This document shows, piece after piece, positions 24,868 through 35,689 of a stretch of DNA of 64,000 nt. Made by a program: the position numbers and the translations under genes. Numbering within the stretch: position 1 is the first letter of the stretch; every line of letters begins with the position of its first letter. The DNA is taken from the NCBI RefSeq assembly GCF_036711975.1, contig NC_091968.1, positions 6,200,001-6,264,000 of the forward strand, written 5' to 3'. The notes under the pieces were generated by a model. It saw nothing but the letters and a program-made list of their open reading frames with translations, searched no databases and was not told where the DNA came from. The stretch is from Onthophagus taurus. Taxonomy: Eukaryota > Arthropoda > Insecta > Coleoptera > Scarabaeidae.

Positions 24868-25375
24868 TCCTCAGGTGTACAACTTAGTATAGAGGTAAGT
24901 TACGTTAAATCATCTTAATTTATTGTCCTCTACATGTCGCTGCTCTGTGTCGGTTCTTATGTGAATCACCCTGTATATTGTCAATATGGCCAATAAATAT
25001 TGACAAACTGTAATTGCTTCAGACTATTAATATTTATTGACAATCTACTTAGTTTTGCGTTGGCTGTCAAGGATGTCATGTCATGTATACATGTGTTAAT
25101 GAACCATCCTGGGAGTTAATAGCACTTTCGTCCATTAAAGTATATCTGTCTGAATGCATTATTATGCGATATAATCCGTAATATAATCCTACTAACGTAG
25201 GATTGTCAATATCTCCCTCAGACTGTCAATATATCAACAATTTTCGTTTTCGTCAAACCATCACATCAATATTTTTTATTGACAATATGTCAATATTTCT
25301 ACTCACACGTTCAATAATATTGTCAATACTCAGATATTGACAATATATTGATCGTGTGAGGGCCGCTTTAAACAT
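24868..25375. other. Insertion in the satellite array, rich in TATTGACA motifs
   Basis: About 500 bp of unrelated sequence interrupts the 355-bp array. TATTGACA or its complement TGTCAATA occurs about nine times between 24980 and 25345, in both orientations, often as the palindrome-like ATTGACAATAT. I did not find clear terminal inverted repeats or a target duplication. No coding sequence. Confidence 0.5.
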
Positions 25376-25628
25376 CACTTTATCAAATATTTTTTTAAAT
25401 CTCACTTTGATTCAATATAAACATATATTTCGGTTTAAAATGTTAAATCGTTGGTAGATACGACCAGCTACAGAAATTTTTTTTATTAAAAATCTGTTTC
25501 TAGATAATAATAGATTTAAATTGTGTTAATATCTATGATTCATAATGTTATTATAAAACTCTTATGAAAATGAAGAAAAAAATGTTGAAAATATCAGTTC
25601 TTCTTGACGAGTAGCTTCCCCTATTTAG

Positions 25629-25636
25629 AATAAATA
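25629..25636 (+). promoter_or_regulatory. TATA-like element of the U6 gene
   Basis: AATAAATA lies 24-31 bases upstream of the U6 start, where RNA polymerase III snRNA promoters carry a TATA box. The stretch around 25595-25616 is at the expected place for a proximal sequence element, but I cannot verify its sequence against a species-specific consensus. Confidence 0.5.
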
Positions 25637-25659
25637 TGGTTTTGGGGGAGAGGGTATTT

Positions 25660-25676
25660 GTACTCGCTTCGGCGGT

Positions 25677-25716
<40 letters not shown>

Positions 25717-25766
25717 GGCCCCTGCGCAAGGATGACACGCAAAATCGTGAAGCGTTCCACATTTTT
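25660..25766 (+). ncRNA. U6: U6 spliceosomal snRNA
   Basis: U6 snRNA forms the catalytic core of the spliceosome with U2. The body is essentially canonical: CATATACTAAAATTGGAACG, ATACAGAGAAGATTAGC (the ACAGAGA box that pairs with 5' splice sites), TGGCCCCTGCGCAAGGATGA (with the AGC triad just before) and CACGCAAAATCGTGAAGCGT (the internal stem-loop region), ending in a T run that serves as the polymerase III terminator. The length of about 107 nt is normal. The 5' stem is GUACUCGC-UUCG-GCGGUAC instead of the Drosophila-type GUUCUUGC...GCAGAAC; the changes are paired, so the hairpin is kept. This and the intact TATA position suggest a functional gene rather than a pseudogene. Confidence 0.93.
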
Positions 25767-25769
25767 TGC

Positions 25770-26294
25770 AAAATATTTTTTTGTATTAAAATGCTTACAA
25801 CTATTACAATAATTAAAAACGAAAACAAGCTTAAACCTGATCATCGCTCCCAAAATAGAACCGTTTTTGTGCTTTGTTCTACTTCCCACTTCTTTTTGAT
25901 TCTATACTATAAATGTCAAAAAAATTGACATTGAAGTAACAACATAACCTTTAATTAATATTTCAAATAACTTATTAACATTTAGAATTATAAGAATTTT
26001 ATAAAAATTTATGAAATAATTAAATAAATTTTAAGAATAAATCAAAAAAACTGATAACTTTAACTACATAAGAAAAGAATAATAAGACCTTGACATACAT
26101 TAAATTTTACAAAGTCATTGAATAAAGAAAACCACCCATTTAAACAGTGTGTAAGAGAAAGATACAAAACATGACTTTTCTATGATACGAAATCTATTAG
26201 TAGTACATTACCGGCATCCAACCGGTATTTGACAACTTGTGATGTGGATTTACGATTTATAACCTCATTACGGTTCTTCTTTTCACAATTTACA
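25770..26294. other. Intergenic, 5' region of the thioredoxin-like gene
   Basis: AT-rich sequence between U6 and the start codon at 26295. I see no repeat boundaries or reading frames of note. The promoter and 5' untranslated region of the plus-strand gene should lie toward the right end. Confidence 0.4.
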
Positions 26295-29200
26295 ATGATA
26301 CGATCAATTTTCTATAGTTTTTTTATTTTAACGTTAATTACAAGCATTCGGGCAAGTTTAGAAATAGTGAGTGATGATGAATTATTAAATTTAATAAGAA
26401 CAGAAAAAAATGTAGTGGTATTATTCTGTAAGTATAATATTTAGTTTTAACAACTGTTTAAAGTAGTGATTTATCTTTTATTAACAGCTAAAAGGGATTG
26501 TGAACGTTGTGAAAACTTTGAAACAGAATTATCGAATTTAAGAGAAGATTTAGTGGATACTTTAGGTGCTTGGGTTGTTAAAACGACAAATAGTCACATG
26601 ACTAGGTTGTATACTCCTACAAGAGAACCAGCAATCGTTTTCTTTAGGCATGGTGTACCTTTGTTATATGATGGACCTCTCAATGATGAGGCTATCTTAC
26701 AAAACTTTAATGATAACAAAGATCCCATTGTTAAAGAATTAACTGATGATACTTTTGAACATTTAACACAAGTTGCAACTGGTGCAACAACTGGAGATTG
26801 GTTTATTATGTTGTAAGAATCATTTTATATATCACAAAAAAAAAGTTTTAATTCAAAAATCATCATGTTGCTTAAAAATCCACAATTTTTTTTTAATCAA
26901 CATTAAATCACTTTATTTTTGGTTAAAACGCATATTTTTGAGTGAAATACAGTTGTTCCTTAGGTTTTTGACACACAACAACTAAAATGTCATTGTTTAC
27001 CATCTATAAACTAAAGATAACTTAAAATCTTTAACTTATTGGTTCTTGAAGGCTAGATACTGTTGGCAAAAGACTAATTATTGCTCTCAGAAGATTAAAT
27101 ACAGCTAGTAAAATACTAAAAACTGCTTGGAAAGAGGAAGTACTATTTCAAAAAGTTACCTACTGCTTCTAAAATGCTAAATACTGCAGAAAAAGACCAC
27201 AACTTACTTGGAAAAGACTAGATACTGTTTTCAAAACAATACCTATTGCTTCCAAAACGCTAAACACTGCTGTTAAAGATTTTGACCTACTTGGATAGGC
27301 GGAATACTGCTTCCAAGACTATTTATTGCTTTCAAAGACTTTAATAATTGTTTGGAAAAGAGATATGCTTTCCAAAAAGCTACCTAATGCTGCCAGAATG
27401 CTAAATACTACTGGAAGAGACTAATAACTACTTGGAAAGAAGAGATATGCTTTCCAAAAAAAATATCTACTGCTCCCAAAATGCTAGATACTGGTGGAAA
27501 AGATTACAATCTGCTTAGAGAAGACTAGATAGTGCTAACAAACAATTACAAACTGATTGGAAAGATGAGATACTGCTCATAAGACTACTAACTGTTTTCA
27601 AAGCGCTATATACTATTACAAAAGATTACGACCTGCTTGGAGAAGACTAAATACTGCTGGGAGAAACTATTGTCTGCTTGGAAAGACAAGATTTGTTTCC
27701 AAAAGATTATTAACTACTTTTAGAATGCTAAATATTGTTGGAAAGACTACTAATTGCTTGGATAAAGCTAGATATTGTTGACAAAGAGTATTTAATGCTT
27801 TCAGAAGATTATGTACTGCTGCCAAAACACTACTAAGTGCTTGGAGATTAGAATACTACTGGTTGAAGACCATTTACTGAAACTATTCTTCTGTTGACTG
27901 ATATCTTTCTGTGTCCCTTCCATTACAGATTTAAAAATTGCTGCTACAACACTTGATTCTTTGTCACCCAGATTCGACATATCATTTTAGAGAGGGGTAG
28001 GGCCTAAATAGGGCCGTTAAGTATTTTTTTTATTGGCTTATTTGAAAGTTTTTTGAAATTGATTGACCCAATATTTTTTAATTTTTTATTCTGAGGCTTA
28101 GTTTCTCAAAAAAAAAATAATAATAAAGTTTGAAAATACAGGGCGCAATCAATAAAATTCCTGGAGAGAGACAATACTACGAATCTTATGCGCTAGAAGA
28201 AAACATAGAACGTCTGTGATTTCTCTCTTCTTACTTAAAACGTCATCTGGAGCCGGGGGTGGGGAATTTTAAACTTTTACATTAATTATTGCAAAAATTA
28301 AACAAATTTTGAACGTGAAAACTTTACTAATCGATTTTTTGAAAGACGGTGTTTCTAATCGATTGACTTTAATGGCCTTATTACTATTTCAAAAAGTTAG
28401 CTACTGCTTCTAAAATGCTAAATACTGCTGATAAAGACCACAACTTGCTTAGAAAAGACTAGATACTGTTTTCAAAATAATACCTATTGGTTAAAGGTTC
28501 TGACCTACTTGGACAGGCGGAATACTGCTTCCAAGACTACTTATTGCTTTCGAAGACTTTAATAATTGTTTTGAAAAGAGATATGCTCTCCAAAAAACTA
28601 CCTACTGCTGCCAGAATGCTAAATACTACTGGAAATGACTAATAACTACTTGGAAAGAAGGGATATGCTCTCCAAAAAAGGTACCTGCTGCATCCAAAAT
28701 GCTAGATACTGGTGGAAAAGATTACAATCTGCTTGGAAAAGACTATATACTGCTAACAAACAACTACAAACTGATCAGAAAGACGAGATACTGCTTCCAT
28801 AAGACTACTTATTGCTTTCAGAACGCTATATACTACTAAAAAAGATTACGATCTGCTTGGAGAAGACTAAATACTGCTGGGAGAAACTATTATCTGCTTG
28901 AAAAGACGAGATACTCTTTCCAAAAGACTATTAACTACTTTCAGAATGCTAAATATTGTTGGAAAGACTACTAATTGCTTGGAGGAAGCGAGATATTGTT
29001 GGCAAAGACTATATAATGCTTTCAGAAGATTATATACTGCTGCCAAAACACTACTAAGTGCTTGGAGATTACAATACTACAGGCTGAAGACTATTTACTG
29101 AAACTATTCTTCTGTTGAGTGATATCTTTCTGTGTCTCTTCCATTATAAATTTAAAAATTGCTTGTATAACACTCGATTATTTGTCACCCAGATGCGACA

Positions 29201-32200
29201 TATCTTTTTAGAGGGAGGTGGGGCCTCCCTCTTTAAACGTTACATTCGGATCCACCTAATTTACTGATTTATTTCAGAATTTTCTGTAGAAATTCCATTT
29301 TGAGTTACTCATAAGACATTTTGGAAAACAATGCGATCACTTGGTGTTATAGAGTCTCCAACAGATCAACCCACTCTTGATGCTGCTGCTCTAGCGGAGT
29401 ATTTTGCGAATCCTCCTGTGGAGGTTGGTAACATAACTAGGCAGAATACTATTAATGAAATCCTTGCATTTACCAACGTGCTTTCCTTTTCATTCAGCTT
29501 GGTTACAGATGTTGAGATCCGGGATGCTTAAACTTACTCCAAGTCCACTAGTGTTGGTGGCGATGGTATTGGACTCAGATTCCCCTTACCCATTCTAGAT
29601 ATAGTTATTACACCCCTAACACATATTTTCAACTGTTCTTTTGAACGGTGTATTTTTCCGTCTATCTGGCGAATAGCCCATGTTATTCCTATCCCAAAAA
29701 TTAAATCTCCGCCCCATGTTGGTGACTTTCGGCTCATTTCTATTCTATCTACGTTGTCAAAAGCTATTGAACGTTTAGCTTATTTACAGATTCAGAAATA
29801 TCTTGAGTTTAATCTGATTAACAAGTTCCAGTATGTTTTTCGTGAAGGGCATGGTACTACTACAGCACTGATTAAGATCACCGATGATATTAGATCTAGT
29901 TGTGATAAGCGTTGTGTTACCTTGCTAGTGTTACTTGATTTTAGTAAGACCTTTGATTCTATGGACCATGCCCTCTTGTTAACTAGGCTCTCTGCTATTG
30001 GTTTTACCTCTTCTTGTGTATCTTGATTCCAGTCCTACCTTTCCTATCGGTCTTTACGTGTCTGCGTGGAATCTGTACTCTCTTCTGCAGTTGATATGAA
30101 ATGTGGAGTTCCCCAGGGCAGTGTGCTGGGTCCTCTGCTCTTCTCAGTTTTCATAAATAGTAATAGTGATGGTATCTCGTGTAATCATCAACTTTATATT
30201 TCGTCAACTGTTCGATCTCTCTAGCGTACTTGACTGGTCTAGACGTCATGAACTTAATCTGAATCCAGGTAAAACGGAAACCATTGCATTTGGCACTCCC
30301 CCCTTGCTGGCACAATTTAATTCCTTAATCAGCCTTCAACTGAGGCTTGACGACACCTTTATTTCGTTTCCTAATACGGTTAAAAATCTTGGTGTGGCAA
30401 TGGATCCGGCGATGTCTTGACGGCCACAAGTTCAGGGAATCGGTAGGAGGGTTTACTTCTGTTTCCATACTTTGAAAAAACTTTGCTGCTACCTTCCTCC
30501 TGTTGTACGTCGTAATCTTTGCTATTCCCTCATTTTCCCACACATTGATTATGCCGATGCTGCGTATCCCAATCTGTCCGCAGCTCTTCGGCGTAAATTG
30601 GAAAGACTTTAGAACAATTATATTACTCCATATCGTAACAACCTGTAGATAATGACTTGCCAGAGTCGTAGATCATTTCCTTTGCTTACTATGTTATACA
30701 AAATTTTCCATACCCGCACTCTTGCTTATTTGTCTGATGCCTTTCACTTTTTAGCATCACATGACTTGCCCACTCGATCAATGTCGGACTCTACACTTAT
30801 GTTTCCAGTCCATAGTATTGAAATCTACCTACAGATCTTTTACAGTGCAGTCGATTGCGTTATGGAACGATTTACTTGCCGTTATTCGCAATGCAGCTAG
30901 TATAATAAGTTTTAAAAATGCCTTGAAGCGCCATCTGCTATCTCTTCAACTATCTTTTTCTTGACCTATACGTGTTTGTTTTCTTCTCTAGTCTGCCTTT
31001 CATCTATTTTTTGCTGCACTTTTTTGTGTCTATTTCCTTCCTTGTAGTAACTGACTGTCGATCCGTTACATAATTCAAATATGCTCATTCGCTCAGTTTT
31101 ATTAGCACATCATTTAGTATTACTTTTTCGGTAGCCAAAATTATTTATTTAAAATTACATATACACTGTTACCAGTTGGGTCTCTTGGAAGATATCGCTT
31201 ATTGCGATAAATTGATCTGTTTGTCTGTCTTGATGTCTATAGTTGTTATGAATGTATATATTTATGTAAATATTTGTTTTTGACGCAATTAACATTATTA
31301 TTATGATGTTACTTAACATTTAAACCAGTGCGAAATTCTCAAATGTCGGGTTGGGCATCAAGCAGAGGGTGGGTTGTACATTCCGAGTTGGGTTAAACCC
31401 GATACTTTCTAGTTCTAGGTCTAGTGTTAGTTCTAGTTTTACACTAGCACTAGAATTAACATTAGACCTAAAACCAGAAACATTCAGGTTTAGCCATGTG
31501 TCTCTTTAGACGGCTAAACCTGAATATTTTAGTTCTAGTGACAGTGGTAGATAGCGGTAGTTAGCATAAGATATCACTATGTTGCATATTTTGATTGCAC
31601 TAAAACTAGAACTAGAAAGTATCGGGTTTAGCTGTCTTGACAGACGTGCTACTAAATGCGAATGTTTCTTTCTTCTGTTTCTTCTATCTATTGATACACT
31701 CTACCTAATAACAGATAGTCAGTTTCATCCGAAAATATACGTTGTAATCTCACCTAGTTTAGTGACAATGACTTTACTTTTAAGTTAATCAGATTGATTT
31801 TGTGCGTGACTATAAAATAAACAATTTGTAGGTTAAGTCAGATGTTCCCAATCTTTTTTATACTGCGACTATCTTTACAGGTTGTATTTTTTTGCGACGC
31901 CCTTCTAAAAGAAGATATTTGTTTGTAGCTCTAGCAGACATTAAGATTACTTTATTTATTATTTGTATTTAATTGAAGAAAACTCCAAAGATTCTATTTT
32001 AATTTTTTTTTTAGTTTATTTATTAGAAAATATAACAGTCAACGCGAAGGATGAGCTTGCTTTTCTGAACATAACTTCTCAAATCGAGGTTGAAGTTTTG
32101 AAATCGCTACTCCCTTCTTTTTCTGAATTGATTTGTGATCTGCATTTTCATGTATTACTGCATAAAAGCCAGTTTCACACAAATACGACTTATTATTATT

Positions 32201-33758
32201 ATACGTTGCTCCACAATTGAAATATTTGTCTTTATAATTGTTTGTCTTTGTCTTATCGTAGTTTTAGGCTCGTGTCACAAGAAAGTGCAGATGAGAGTGG
32301 GGTCGATTGGAATGGATCTTTAATCCAGTCGTTTTGATCAAGATTCTCTGGAAAATATCTATTAAAATAGGTGCCTAATGTTGATAAAATTAATATCAAT
32401 TGCAAACTTGGTTTCAGATCTTAAACAGATTTTTCTTGCAGGAAGCCTTTTAAAACAGGAAACCAATCAGTATTTCCTTGTTCCTTCTTGTATTTTTCTA
32501 TTCCACAAATAGCAATTTGCTGCAATTTTATCAGCCAGTTGCAGTATATGCGTTTCGTTTTCCTGCAGCTAATTCAGGTGATATATTTTTTGCAGCCACA
32601 GCCTCTTTATGTATGATACAATGTGTACATTTTGAATTTGGAGCCTTGGTTTTAATGAGAGCTTGAAGTCCTCCATGTTGCGCTGATATCTTCATGTATG
32701 AATCTATAACTGTAAACAAATCACAAGCCTTCCCGGTTGTATTTTGTTGCAAAATAATTAATCCTCACATACAGTTGTTGGTTTTTTGCATTTGGCAATA
32801 CGATGAGCGACCTTGTAAGAGGTGAGCAGTTCTTTGCGAGGAATAGATGCTCTGGATAACAATTCTGTTTTATTTCTCCCAATTTTCTTTCAAAAAAAAT
32901 CGCGATTTTCCTTGTAAATTACTGTGAGATGTTTCTAAATGACGTTTTAATTTATTAGGAAGCATACTTTCAGCTGCTAGCACCTTGTGACAAACAACAC
33001 ATAGAGGTAGTTCAACTGGTACTGGAAGTAGTTCCATATTTTCTGTACTTTCTCGTTTTGCCACAGTTTTTTCACTACTCTCTCGTTTCATTTGTATTAA
33101 TTTGAAGTCGATTTTTAAGCCATATGATGATTCTTGAATTGTTCAAAAAAAAAAATAGTAATACTCAAGCAATTTATTTTAAATTTAGTTATTCCAACGA
33201 TTGTGTTGATTGTCAACGATTACAAGCGCGATTAGAAGCTGTTGGAGCTAAAGTAAAAAATCGTGCAAATATTGCTCGGATAAATCGATTAACAACAGGA
33301 GCATCAACAGCGAGAAGATTCGAAGTTTATAATGTTCCAGCTTTTATTTTGTAAATAATAATTAATTTTTATCGTGAATTAAATCTAAATTCCAATTTAT
33401 TCTTAGATTCAAACAAGGGAAAATGTATAGATATCACATTCAAGTGTACGATGTTGCGTCTTTCGTTTCATTCATTACTGAATGGTACAAAAATGTTACC
33501 CCGGAGAAAGTTCCTTTACCAAAAACTCCATTGTAAGTTAATTTTAACAAAATAATGTTTTTACTTTTTATTTTTAATTTTAGCGATGATTTAACATCAT
33601 TGATTGCGGTTTATATCAAGGAAAACAGTTGGTTAGTTTACGTTGGGATTGGAACGTTTTTAATGGGAGTTATTGTCGCTTTGTTCTCTAAAAAGGGACA
33701 AGAAACTCAACAACAAAAGAAGAGTAAAGAGAAACCAAAAGCAAAAAAGGATAAATAA
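26295..33758 (+). CDS. ER membrane protein with two thioredoxin-like domains (5 exons)
   Basis: Exons 26295-26427, 26488-26812, 33189-33350, 33407-33532 and 33584-33758 join in phase to 306 residues. A signal peptide (MIRSIFYSFFILTLITSIRA) leads into a thioredoxin-like domain (ELLNLIRTEKNVVVLFSKRD) with a CERC motif near residue 50. A second thioredoxin-like domain begins DWFIMFYSNDCVDCQRL with CVDC, and has a VYNVPAF turn with the cis-proline typical of the fold. Near the C-terminus a membrane segment (WLVYVGIGTFLMGVIVALF) precedes a lysine-rich tail ending KKDK, a KKXX ER-retrieval signal. The layout predicts a type I ER membrane protein related to the protein disulfide isomerase/TMX group, acting on disulfides in the lumen. 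I do not recognise a named orthologue. Polyadenylation signals AATAAA lie at 33813 and 33823. Intron 2 (6.4 kb) is full of repeats; the others are 51-60 bp. Confidence 0.85.
27030..29222. repeat. Degenerate 22-bp-style minisatellite in two copies of about 0.85-0.95 kb
   Basis: Short words of the form AATACTGCTTNNAAAGACTA repeat with about 20-23 bp spacing from about 27030 to 27890 and again from 28384 to about 29100. The two blocks are also homologous to each other end to end: 27141 onward matches 28384 onward (shared TTTCAAAAAGTTA, CTACTGCTTCTAAAATGCTA), and both finish with ATATCTTTCTGTGTC and TTTGTCACCCAGAT, at an offset of about 1.24 kb. The separating piece (27990-28383) is AT-rich and unique-looking. 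The same short motif recurs at 51540-52165. The frames seen here are by-products of the repeat. Confidence 0.65.
29270..31090 (+). pseudogene. LINE remnant, reverse transcriptase region
   Basis: Broken frames in order along the plus strand: a linker region (29331-29530), FRLISILSTLSKAIERL near 29729-29770, INKFQYVFREGHGTTTAL with LVLLDFSKTFDSMDHALL (29815-29980), CGVPQGSVLGPLLFSVFIN near 30103-30160, then LNLNPGKTETIAFG (30250-30295) and a C-terminal tail to about 30960. These are the fingers, palm and thumb blocks of a jockey/CR1-type polymerase. The YADD block falls in a frameshifted stretch (near 30170-30200) and is not recognisable. Several stops and frameshifts. It lies in the same orientation as the host gene, in intron 2 of the thioredoxin-like gene. 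30970-31090 looks like its 3' untranslated remainder. Confidence 0.75.
31395..31625. repeat. CTAGAACTAG-type palindromic repeat
   Basis: TCTAGTTCTAGGTCTAGTGT, then GTTCTAGTTTTACACTAG and the complementary arm CTAGAATTAACATTAGACCT, form interleaved palindromes made of 6-bp variants of CTAGTT/AACTAG. The flanking phrase GGTTTAGCC or GGTTTAGCTGT occurs on both sides. The same family appears near 39555 and at 44040-44240. Non-coding. Confidence 0.65.
31837..33110 (-). pseudogene. hAT transposase remnant with BED zinc finger
   Basis: On the minus strand, 33091-32870 encodes a BED-type finger region (LCVVCHKVLAAESMLPNKLK followed by RHLETSHSNLQGK), like the N-terminus of ZBED5/SCAND3-type hAT proteins. 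32752-32531 continues with GGLQALIKTKAPNSKCTHC and IIHKEAVAAKNISPEL, the block around the conserved TH(C/S)xxHREAL motif. The segments between are missing or shifted, and most of the C-terminal dimerisation part is lost. A hAT-like end (CAGATGTTCCCAATC) is at about 31837. It is in the large intron of the thioredoxin-like gene, just left of its third coding exon. Confidence 0.7.
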
Positions 33759-33828
33759 AGCTAGATTTGTTTTAAAGTGCTTATTAAGTACTAATCGAAG
33801 TAATGGTGTTTTAATAAAACTAAATAAA

Positions 33829-34099
33829 TATACATTCCTAGTGATAAAAAGGTTTAAATGAATAAACTATTAATTTCATTTTGTATCGAAATATATTACA
33901 TTTTTTAAATTTGTTTTTTTTTAATTCAAAGAGATTCAGTTGTAATCATCACTTGTGTGGAATGAGACAATACAGACCGAATTTTAAACTGTAAGAAACT
34001 GATATTTAACCTTCGGAGTCCATATATGGGGTCAATGACCCCATCGTTTTAAATTTAGCTATAAATTTTTGTTCCTTCCATGTATTCTTCCGTTACTAT
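33829..34099. other. Intergenic with a possible piggyBac-like end
   Basis: Past the polyadenylation signals of the thioredoxin-like gene the sequence is AT-rich. At 34006 TTAA is followed by CCTTCGGAGTCCATATATGG and GGTCAATGACCCC, in the style of piggyBac terminal repeats (TTAA target, GGTCA...TGACC palindrome). No matching second end was found, so this is a weak call. Confidence 0.3.
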
Positions 34100-34680
34100 A
34101 AGATGTATCATTGAACATTGGCTGGACACCTCAACAATGAATATATTGAGAATCAATGGATACAACATTGCATCATCCTTCTGTAGAGTATAAGCATGGC
34201 GGTGTCTTAATATTAATAAAAGATTCAATCCAGTCCACGCCAGTAAGGAAAAGGATATGGAAATTACAAGTATAACCCTGAAAAAATATAACATCATTGT
34301 TATTTGTCTATATCGATCACCGCTAGGTGACTTAAACATCTTCAAGGAAAAACTGAAATGGTACCTGGTATACATTGCAGAAACGTATCCTAACTATAGA
34401 GTGCTACTTTCCAGAGATTTTAACATAAATTTTATGCATAGCAACCAAGATTCCATGGCGGTTCGTAATATATTCAATATGTTTGGAATGGAAGGCATCT
34501 TTTCCAGTCCTTCCTAAAGTATCACCAGGATCCGCAAACTGCATAGATAATATATTTACAGATTTAATAAACATCAAGGGAAAAACTACAAAACCACATT
34601 TGTGATTATCTTGTCAAGATTGCTAAAGTAACAACAAAAATCACAAACATAACAAATATGAAAAAGAGCTAAATTTCTGG
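34100..34680 (+). pseudogene. LINE endonuclease fragment
   Basis: Plus-strand translation gives ILRINGYNIASSFCR, HGGVLILIK, then IIVICLYRSPLGDLNIF and YRVLLSRDFNINFMHS. These are the YRSPxGD and GDFNIDF blocks of apurinic-type endonucleases of jockey-like LINEs (here GDFN reads RDFN, losing a conserved Gly). The N-terminal third and all of the polymerase are missing from this strand. Directly to its right lies polymerase sequence on the opposite strand. Confidence 0.65.
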
Positions 34681-34689
34681 CTCAAGATA

Positions 34690-35689
34690 TGTCTATTACT
34701 ATATGAGATCTTGATAGCAGAATCTAATATGTCTTGAATCTCAGATCTGAATCGAAAATGATTCCAAGATTACGAGCTTCAGATGAAATACCAAGTTTAA
34801 CATTGTCAAGTCGCATATCTAAAGAATCCTTCACCACATCCGGACCAAAAACAACAACATACGACTTGGTAGAATTAATAGTAAGACAGTGCCTCTTAAC
34901 ATAACCAAGCAGTCTATCAAAGTCAGTTCTGCGTTCCGATCATTCTCCCTATCAAAGGTATAATAAACTTGCGTATCATCTGCATACTTATGACTTTTGC
35001 AAAATTTTAATTGATTAGTAAGATTAAATGTGTATATTAAATATAATATCGGACTCAGAATAAACCCCTGAAGTACACCGGATATCATAGGGATTGTCTT
35101 AGAACGCTTGCCGTGCACCTTTACAAACTGAGATCGATGGTCGAAACGGAGAGAACCCTACGTAATGCAATATTGAAATAAGAGTTAAGTGATGTAGAGT
35201 GTCAAATGCCTTTGAAAAATCAAGCAACAACACACCCGCTATCAATTCCTCTTAGCATATCATCCGTCACGCCAAGAAGAGCAGATGTAACAACTAAATC
35301 TTTTTCGAAAATCCAACTGCTTGTTAGATAGAATGGGAAATGAATCAACATGTTTCCAAATTCTGGCAGCAATAATTTTCTCAAAAACTTTTGAAAGCAC
35401 TGTCAGAATACTAACAGGTCTGAAATCGTTCAAATCCTTACAACTGCTCTTCTTAGGTACCGGAATAACCGAAGCTATCTTCCACAAATCAGGATATACA
35501 CCATGCTCTAGACAAAAATTGAAAATGTGATATAAGTAGGGAAGGATGGTAGGACAGCACATCAGCAATATTAGCCTACTTATATTATCACAACCAACAG
35601 CATTTGTTTTTATAGCGTTCAACGCGTTAAGTACCGCTACTTCTGAAGCCATACTGAACGAGAGTTCCTGGTCAATAATGGGTAAGCGA
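34690..35689 (-). pseudogene. LINE reverse transcriptase fragment
   Basis: Reading the minus strand from 35689: LPIIDQELSFSMASEVAVLN, AVGCDNISRLILLM, WKIASVIPVPKKSSCKDLND and FRPVSILTVLSKVFEKII, a gap in frame, LDFSKAFDTLHH near 35200, GVLQGFILSPILYLIYTFNL, HKYADDTQVYY (intact YADD at about 34985) and LGISSEARNLGIIFDSDL near 34770. This is the polymerase of a jockey-type LINE with several frameshifts. It is cut at its 5' side by the hAT copy beginning at 35690. Confidence 0.75.

Noticed and set aside
28898-29101. 67-residue open frame
   Set aside because: It is a by-product of the 22-bp minisatellite; the same composition appears in other frames and at 51540-52165.
31579-31788. 69-residue frame near the palindromic repeat
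   Set aside because: No domain or signal pattern and it overlaps the dispersed repeat.
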